A stretch of DNA of 64,000 nt. It comes from Elmis aenea. Taxonomy: Eukaryota; Arthropoda; Insecta; Coleoptera; Elmidae. The DNA lies in the NCBI GenBank assembly GCA_947652605.1, contig OX393581.1, positions 24,546,788-24,610,787 of the forward strand, given 5' to 3'. The notes beneath the pieces are model-generated. The model saw nothing but the letters and a program-made list of their open reading frames with translations, did not search any database and was not told the origin of the DNA. Shown in pieces: positions 56,370 to 64,000 of this stretch. Position numbers and translations under genes: made by a program. How positions within the stretch are numbered: position 1 is the first letter of the stretch; each line of letters starts with the position of its first letter.

Positions 56370-57524
56370 TATGTTTTAGTTATATACAATTTTCTGTAAA
56401 AATAGATGGCTTTTTAGAATGACTAGTTAATTATTTTATATTATACTTTTCCAATTGATTTTATTGCGCCTTACATGAAAAAGTTATTTTATTCACAGGA
56501 TTTTTTAATCTTGCAATTTTGCTGCCATCGAAATAGTATCCAAGATTAGCGAAATTAAATTAAATGAGATTGTGACAGGTAAACTTTTTGCTTTGTTCTT
56601 GCTTCAGAACAATTTCAATTAAACTTAATGTTCTATCAAATTGAAAGCCCGTGTCCTTAAAACCTAACCACAAGTGAAAGGTTTAAGATTTCATTTAAAA
56701 AGATTGATGAACGACGCCAGGTGAATAGCAATTAAATCGAGATTTATCTCATTAAAACTTTGTTCAAAATACATCTCCCCACAATAGAACATGCACTTTT
56801 AGTCCTAATTAGTACAAGCAGTTTTAAATGTCAACGTACAGCAATTACTAAAAATGCTGCATAAATTATACACAGATGAATAAACAAGCCATTGCAAATG
56901 TTTAATAAATGCTTGATTGTTTTGTAAACTTACACCAGAATCATTAAAATATTTTTAAATACGCACCTATTCGTAGACTTCTACAGTTAATAAGTAGTTA
57001 CACCACTGATAATTATATATATTAAACAATCACAGAATTTCAATTAATTGTTTTCGTTAATACAATTACCAAATTTTGCTGAAATTTTCATTACAAATAT
57101 TTAACAACAAAATATGCGTGTAAAATAATAACATGTACAATGTTTAAGTTGAATATTACAAGCATAATTTCAACGATGTGTTGCGATTATTTATTATTAT
57201 TTTGTTATTGTTGAACCGATTATATTATTAAACAGATAGTAGCGCTCGAAGTTTTATTTGATGCAAAGTTTCAGTGGTTCTGTGCTATCTATGTAGGAGG
57301 GTTGATGATATCTCCGACGCGAGTAAAAGCAGTGCGACGACTGAAAATTTGTACTCGACTTCAGACAAAACACATCAGCGCGCACATTCTGCAATGTTCC
57401 GTCTATCTTTTTAACAATTTTTACTTAAATACCAGTACGTAACCTGCAAATGCCATTACAGTATTATTATGGCTCGGTAACGTTGCAATTATATTTATGT
57501 ACAATATATCCAATATGTTATGTG
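56370..57524. other. No recognisable gene
   Basis: AT-rich sequence without supported features. Confidence 0.4.
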
Positions 57525-59291
57525 CAGGGTGGTCGATGGGATTGCATGGGTATCTCGATTAATATTCAAAATAGAGAAACAATTAAATTACCAAAAAGGT
57601 GCAGTTTTTTGAGACAAACGCAGAAAGAAATAACCCATCATTTTCGGTTTTAAGGTTATTAGAAAATCACATATTTATAGTGTCATATCTCCGTTAACCT
57701 CGTAAATATCAATAACATTTATAAAATTTATTTTTAAATATTATTATATTGAATTTGATAGTACTAAAAAAAATTATTTTTAATAATACGCAAGTTACAA
57801 AGGTTTTTTAGTTTTTTTAAGAAAAACCTACTAGGCTGTGAAAACAAATAAAAAACGAATTTGAACAATAGATAAACAACACATAGTTAGAATCAGCAGT
57901 TGTGTAAAAAAATATTAGTACAACTTAATTGTGACAATCGACTCTGAAGCTTAAATGTATTGAAACCTAACTAACCATAAAAATTCAGTTTTTATAGGAA
58001 AGTACATTTTATCTGTTTTTCGCAGGAGAATTATTAACTAAAAGAGGTTCAAATATTAGCGCTTAATTGTAAGCTGTTAGATTATTATAAAATAAATCAT
58101 TTGTTAGAATCTTATCGCATATAAACCGAATTTGCCTTTTTCACGTATTAACGAGTTGATTTTAGTTTGTCCAGTTATGATCATTTTCTTATTAAAATCT
58201 CCACTACTTCATACAAAGTATTTACCTGTTTACATTATGTTGGGATATTGTACCACATGAGTTGTATAAGGTTTTGAACCTTGTTTTTTTTTCGTTTTCA
58301 GAGCCTACTGTTCGTTTTTATGTTTTTCTTTTAAAAAAATTTAAAAACCTTTCTAACTTTCGTTTGTTGAAAATAACTACATTAACCCTTACGTTTGGAA
58401 TTTAAAAAAAGTAACAAATTTAAATAGGTCATAGCCAACTATAGTTTCCATTTACAAAAAGGTAAATATGTATCATAACTTTTTAATCGCGAGTGGAAAA
58501 CCCTTTTTTTTACTCATGTATTTAAAAGTTGTCATTTTCTCACTGCCTACTCTACATGAAAGTTTTACTTTTGTCTCTAGTGGCGAAAATAATGTCAATG
58601 TCAAAATCAAATTGTAAAATTTACGATTTTTTTAGCTTAAACTCATAATTAATTAAAATTGCTTTAATATTCTAATCAATTAATTGAATTTTAATGTAGC
58701 ATTTTATATAAAAGCCTAAGAATGGTACAAAAATTAATATTAAATATATTTCGTTTGCAGGTTATAATTTTATTTATGTCAACGTCAGTGTGGTGGTGTC
58801 GCTATGGAAATGAAATGATTAATTTAAACTTTATACATAATAATTGTCATTTGGTTCGTTTACATTGACGTTCGTTTTATAATATAATTTTAATTTCGTA
58901 GAAAAAATATCATTTACGACTCGAGATGAAATCAGTTTTTTTCGCTCGTGAGATTTACTCGTGAACAAATCTCAACTCACGAAAAAAACTGGACTTTCAT
59001 TTCTTGTTGTAAAATATACTATTTTTTAGTAGCTAAATTCAATAAGAAAATATCTAAAACCAATCAATTTATAATTTTTTGATCTTTACGACAACGGAAG
59101 TATGACACATCATAAATATGACAAATATCAGTTTTTATTTGTAATAACTAAACAATCCGAAATAATAGAATATTTCTCAACACGGTTCTAAATTTGTCTC
59201 AAAAAAACTGCACATTTTTAGTCACTTAGCCGTTTCTCTATCTTGAATATTAAGCGAAATACCCCAATCCAATCGAATTTGGACCACCCTG
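57525..59291. mobile_element. CAGGGTGG element, family P (host of a family G copy)
   Basis: Left CAGGGTGGTCGATGGGATTG, right CGAATTTGGACCACCCTG. GGGTATCTCGATTAATATTC and GAATATTAAGCGAAATACCC pair, as do AACTGCACATTTTTAG and its partner near 57600. Related at the tips to family N. The interior contains a family G copy. Confidence 0.85.
58515..59005. mobile_element. Repeat family G, copy 2
   Basis: Reverse-complement match to 16015-16545 plus 17290-17360, uninterrupted here: TTTCGCTCGTGAGATTTACTCG, GTGTCGCTATGGAAATGAAA and GTCATTTTCTCACTGCCTAC are shared. About 490 bp. Confidence 0.75.
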
Positions 59292-60596
59292 TACAATAAA
59301 AAAATACGAAATTTTGCAGAAAATCTTTGTAAAAGTAATTTTTATTCATTTAGAATTTGATGAACGTTAAAGGGTATTTTTAACAAATTTGGTCGGTTTT
59401 TTGATCTTTGCATATCAGACAAAGCACAAATATCTAGTATATCTCTTTTTAAGTTTACCACGTTGATTATTGATGCTTCGATCAATATTTCGCTTAAGTC
59501 TCGCACGTTAGAAACTAAGTGACATGAATTACGAATGTATATGGTGCGAAAAATTGCTTAAGATGAGCCAACAGCGGTGCGAAGAAGAGAAAATGGAGTG
59601 AATTGCAAGTAATGAGACAAACTTCATCGACATAACAAAATTTTGGCCTTGAACTTTTATGCTCGAATTATTTCAAGACGAGACACCTAGCCTAAAATTT
59701 AGTTAAATTTGCATATAAACTTGGCAACTTAAGTGTGCTAAACATTTGTTACTTGCGAACACTAATTCGGGAAGCTTTATAAAATGACGTCCTAAACCAT
59801 TTCCTAATTTATTACAGTCGTGAGGAGTTCGTTTTCTCAACGCACAACATCGAAATTCAAAGTTCTTCACGAAAATAAAAACATTTGTAAAAAAAAATAA
59901 TAATCAGTCTGTGAAGCAGTTTTCTGCTACCATAACTATCCCAATTTTTTGTAAATTATATCATGAACTACAATAAGTTGAATTAGGTAATGTTTTTCCG
60001 AAGCTTTATCTGCAAATATGTAGTATAGGAAAGTCTTTTATTAAAAGCTCTAAATAAGTACAATGTAGTATTAATGTCTGATTACAAGCTGCATGAATTT
60101 TCATTTTAATTATTAAGTTAATGAAGTCTAAAGTTGTAGAAACAATTGCCTTTAGTGATAAATTGCGTGCTATGTAGATGTACACATGATCGTCGGTGTG
60201 ATTGTCTTTCTTGATTGATTCTGTTTTGTAGACAACGCACCGTTATTTGTAGTGAACTAATGAGAAATCATCTATGGTTACATTCTGCGCAACTTTTTGT
60301 AGACTCCAACAACTTTACTGATGTAAGTAGTGGAAATACAAATAGAAGTTTGCAAAAATCTGTTTGTGTTTCAACCTTTGTCTTAACAAAAATGATTGCT
60401 CTTTAATGTTTGTACTCAATACTTTTATTCTTGCTTATAAAGTTAGCCCTTAAAAGGGCGCGCCTCTTATTTTCGCACGACCGGGCGCGTGGCGCACTTT
60501 GTTCATAGCATCTTTAAAACCAAATAACTCCTGTGTTTGATAACATTACTGGTTTATTTTTTATCAATATGTTTTACAAATACAACAAATTATATA
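59292..60596. other. No recognisable gene
   Basis: AT-rich. One small GC-rich patch, AAGGGCGCGCCTC...GGGCGCGTGGCGC (about 60453-60498), is unexplained. The frame 60215-60406 has no motif. Confidence 0.35.
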
Positions 60597-60770
60597 CAGT
60601 GTGTACAAAAAGTAACGTAACAGATCAATATCTCGTCTTGTGACAACTAAACAAAAAAAAGTTTTATATGAAAGTGGTTTGCGGTCATTTACTGCATAAT
60701 CTTAAAATATTTTTAACCTTACACAGTGTTTTGTTATTGCGCTCCGACACGTTACTTTGTTTTTTAAGTA
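60597..60770. mobile_element. Family H half element
   Basis: CAGTGTGTACAAAAAGTAAC through GGTCATTTACT and GTTACTTTGTTT matches the left arm of 9390-10725. The right side is lost where the AAGTACTT cluster begins. Confidence 0.75.
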
Positions 60771-60920
60771 CTGGCCAAAAATTATTTGTCTTAAGTACTT
60801 ATGACAAGTACTTGGATCATAAGTAGGTACCAGTACCGCTATTTTTAAAAGTAGGTACTGATTCTTAAGTAGGTACAAGTACTTGCAAGAAGTACTTAGG
60901 TATTTCTCAAGTACTTTTTG
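60764..60920. repeat. AAGTACTT-rich cluster
   Basis: Repeated AAGTACTT, AAGTAGGTAC and CTTAAGTA motifs in both orientations over about 150 bp. This kind of repeated subterminal octamer is seen next to some hAT elements; no terminus was found. Confidence 0.6.
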
Positions 60921-61392
60921 CAGATATTATTTAGAGACTACAGCATTACTGATGTTACTAGTATAAAACCCTTTTTGATGTCAGCAACCAGTTAAAAATA
61001 TTACAGAATATGTAAATTTTTATTACTTTATAATAGTAAATTATTACGGTTTGTTAAAAAAGCAGTTAAAAAAAAATGGATTTTGAACCGTTTTCTTATG
61101 ACATTTTTCTCTAAATTGTACATTTCTGACAGTTTACGATGCGTGTATATTTCGATTTTTGAAAGCCCTTTGTGTGATAGACTAAAACGGATTTGTTTAA
61201 AATTAATTTCTTAGTAAGGCAAAAACTTTTCTTTCGTTTACATTTTTATAAAATCTATACCTCAATTTATTGCCATTCGGGGCGTTATTTTTGTGACTGA
61301 ACGTATAATATATTATTTATTGGATATGCTTATATAGATTTCACTATTAGGTATATACAGTATATACAGTTAATAAAATCGCTTTGTTTTAG

Positions 61393-61466
61393 CGTTCACA
61401 CACACGGTTTTGCACATATGCAAAACCAAGTCAGCAAAACCATGTGCAAAACCGTGTGTGTAAACG
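61393..61466. repeat. 25-bp hairpin
   Basis: CGTTCACACACACGGTTTTG... (61393-61417) is complementary to 61442-61466 with one mismatch; the 24-nt loop repeats GCAAAACC. A probable miniature element. Confidence 0.75.
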
Positions 61467-61984
61467 GCCTTTAAGCGTTCATCTGTGCATTTCTTATCAC
61501 AGTTAAACAACTTTTTGTCGTAACTTTTTGTTGCGACCTTTTAGCAGTTGAAAATCTTGCCTCTCCATAAAATTTAAAATTTAAATTTTTATTTTGTTAA
61601 CACCTAACCTCTTGGAATTTTTCAAAAATAAAACGCATTGTATTCCTCTCTAAATGAGCTTTCCAACGATATGCCACTCGACATATCCTTACATTTAAAA
61701 AAATTATTACGGGTTGTTGCACCCCTCTGGATGAAGATACCCCAAAAGCAATACTGCTGAAATGTATCCGGCGAAAAACTAAAATCGACGTGTTTCGCAG
61801 GTTTTACGAATATACTGTATTCCCAAGTTACAGAATTTATTCCAGTTAAAGTTATAACCCTGTATATTTTTACATTTTCTTATTGATAATGTAATTATCT
61901 TCAAAAACTATTAAAGGTCAATTCTGTATAACGGGTTTTTTCTTGATAATTTACGGATACAAACACAATATTTAATAGCATTAA

Positions 61985-62321
61985 GGGGTTTACAGACCTA
62001 CCAATTTGTCGGGACAACCGGCCGACCATTCCGATAAATTGTTTAATGTGTAGTGTTTCACCCGACCAACACGACAGTTGGAACGGTCGGGTGACCAGCC
62101 ATCCAACAAGCCAACGTCCCCACTACATTCCTTTAGATAAGGACTATTAAACCGAAAATTTAACATCAAAATGAATAAAAAGCCACAGCTTTTTCACTTA
62201 AGCTGTGAAAAAGCTATGACATTTACGCTGTTGGTTGTACTGATCGGGAGGTGTGTAGACAACGCCCAACTCGGAGTTCCCGACTGTCGGCCCCGACAAA
62301 TTGCCTAATGTGTAGAGGCTT
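61985..62321. mobile_element. Possible TTAA-flanked MITE
   Basis: TTAA at 61981-61984 and 62322-62325. Left GGGGTTTACAGACC...CAATTTGTCGGG, right CCCCGACAAATTGCCTAATG...GAGGCTT. AAATTG..TAATGTGTAG occurs both at the right end and internally (about 62056). GC-richer than its surroundings. Confidence 0.55.
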
Positions 62322-62494
62322 TTAAACACGCATAAGTACATTTTTTAAATGTAAACCCTCTTTATTTTTACAATTTCTTTTTTAAAAACTACTTCTATTA
62401 AATATCCATTATATCTAAAATTATTATTTCTCGAATTATTACAGTTTACGGGCACAAACATAAAATGTAATAGAACGAAACTAGTAGTAATTGT

Positions 62495-63993
62495 CAGGGC
62501 CGGTCTTCTATATAGCTGGGCCCGGGTGCAAAAACTTTTTTGGGGCCCCCTATAAAAATTTCATTTGCAAAATTTTACATTAAATTAATTTAATTTAAAT
62601 AATGAAATATATGCGTTAATCATAAAATTGTAATAAATTAAGATTTAAAATAAACTCACAGTTATTTCTAAATCCAATATTTTGGGTTGGTATTTAATGC
62701 AGTACATAATAAGTTCATAAACAAAAATAACACAACAAATACACAATAATTGAAATATTTTTTCATTCTATACGACTTTTATCAGTTTTAGAGTTGGTCA
62801 TTGAAAAGCCCATTTTTAATTTTCAAAGTTTGTCGTTTCAACTTCTGTATTTTCGATGGATAATATTGCTAAGGAATTAAGTCTCTTTTGAGAAATTGTA
62901 TATCTGATGTTCGTTTTAAATAATTTTAATTTACTAGACGAGTGCTATGAACTGGTGGCAGTGACCAGAAGTGTTAAATAAATGTTGAGTGCAATATAAA
63001 CGTTGGGGAAAATTTCATAATAAATATTTTTTTAGATAAATTTAAGCAGTTTTATGGTTTGATTTTGAATGGGGATTTTGATTCTATTTTATTTTACATT
63101 AAAAAACTTTGTAAATTCTTATTTACACCATTCAAAATTTTTCATAAAATTTATTAACATATTCTTTTAGTACTCCAGGCGAGCAAGTTGTTTTAACCAA
63201 AAAATGTAATATTTTATAATTTTCCAAAATTTTAGAAGTGTTTTTAATCGTTCATCTATATCAAAATACTAGGTTAAAAAAGAAGAATGCAAGAATGCAC
63301 AGTAAAAAAAAAGCCAAGTAAAATAATCTTTAGTACAAAAGTTACATTCACCGTGGAAAAAAAAATTATTTGCCACAGAAAAGATTTTTTCTCAATTTAA
63401 AAAAAAAATCTGCTGAGTTAAAGGTCCACAGTATGAATTATTTTAAAAATTATACTTGATAAAAACAGTTCTTTTGGTTTATTTAAAATTAAAAATAATG
63501 TAATTATAATAATGAATTATTATTAACAAAATAAAAAACAAACTCCGCAATCCCATCTAGATAGTCCTTGAAAATTTTTCTTACTTTTATTTAATAATTT
63601 TCAAATTCAATTTTTTTAAATGTTAAAGTACGTGTTGCTCTGATTTTATAAAAAAAAACGAAGCTGATGCTAATGTCATGGCTTTGAAGCTAACAATTTA
63701 TTATTATCTCCTTATGTATCTTGAAACAGTTTAAATTTCTTTATTTTTGCTTTCTATTTCCAAAACGACATTATGGCATGTACAATTTGTACTGTTTCTG
63801 TCTTTTTATCCACTGTTTTAAACAGTTATTACTTTTCGGTAGTTTTTTTATTTTTATTATGAAAGTTTTTACTTTATTAGAACCGATAAATATTTTCTTT
63901 TCGGTGGCACAAAATGTACAAAATCATTTTATACATGCCATTTTGGGGCCCGGGTGCATTGCACCCACTGCACCCCCTACTTGACCGGCCCTG
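62495..63993 (-). mobile_element. hAT element ending at the window edge
   Basis: CAGGGCCGGTCTTCTATATA on the left, CTTGACCGGCCCTG on the right, and GGGCCCGGGTGCA-type sequence inside both ends. Flanks GTAATTGT (62487-62494) and GTAATTG (63994-64000, window ends) fit an 8-bp duplication. On the minus strand, about 62960-62830, SSKLKLFKTNIRYTISQKRL with NSLAILSIE after it is the C-terminal dimerisation motif of hAT transposases; the rest is decayed. Confidence 0.88.
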
Positions 63994-64000
63994 GTAATTG

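Noticed and set aside
60215..60406. 63-codon frame with a Cys and Leu-rich start
   Set aside because: No homologous motif, no splice context, and frames of this length are expected by chance in this sequence.

Overview
The window is AT-rich animal nuclear DNA, almost certainly from an insect and possibly a beetle. The evidence is phase-conserved GT-AG introns, arthropod-type cholecystokinin-like (sulfakinin) receptor exons, and a dense load of insect-type transposons: Tc1/mariner, hAT, piggyBac-like, Helitron, foldback and non-LTR elements. No prokaryotic features, tRNA, rRNA or CRISPR array were seen. The order-level guess is inference only.

Two host genes can be supported, a tail-to-tail pair of paralogous class A GPCRs of the sulfakinin/CCK-like receptor family. 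On the plus strand the last three coding exons are present (7704-7901, 8747-8923, 11063-11625; TM3 to the C-terminus); the TM1 and TM2 exons are not found and probably lie left of the window. On the minus strand a complete five-exon gene reads from the ATG at 51789 to the stop at 24424: exons 51601-51789, 49484-49649, 30943-31140, 28142-28318 and 24424-24980, encoding 428 residues. TM3-TM4 and TM5 exons have identical lengths (198 and 177 nt) and phases in both genes, so they are a duplicate pair. Intron 2 of the minus gene is about 18.3 kb and filled with mobile DNA. The stop codons are about 12.8 kb apart.

Layout: 1-1.6 kb, antisense LINE remnant. 3.2-4.5 kb, a TIR element split by a foldback (FB) element. 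7.7-11.6 kb, plus-strand receptor exons, with a nested hAT-like element in the last intron. 13.6-14.3 kb, second FB element. 16-19.3 kb, CG-rich foldback and a TIR element carrying a LINE tail. 21.3-22.9 kb, mariner-like relic. 24.4-51.8 kb, minus-strand receptor; its introns hold a Tc1 relic, a LINE relic, a hAT element with 8-bp target duplication and an internal piggyBac-like MITE, several nested CAGGGTG elements and large palindromes. 52.0-52.7 kb, a mariner-like element just upstream of the receptor start. 53.3-56.4 kb, LINE tail, then a nested stack containing a Helitron. 57.5-59.3 kb, another CAGGGTG element. 60-64 kb, further MITEs and a hAT element ending at the right edge.

The most unusual material is (1) two copies of an FB-like element whose inverted ends are arrays of a short minisatellite with an AATTCTTCGCC core, flanked by 9-bp target duplications and with cores in opposite orientation; (2) a group of sequence-unrelated elements that share the terminal heptamer CAGGGTG and a TA target, with pieces of 'FFLWG'-type mariner transposases inside three of them; and (3) nested insertions whose empty sites can be read from the opposite arm of the host repeat.
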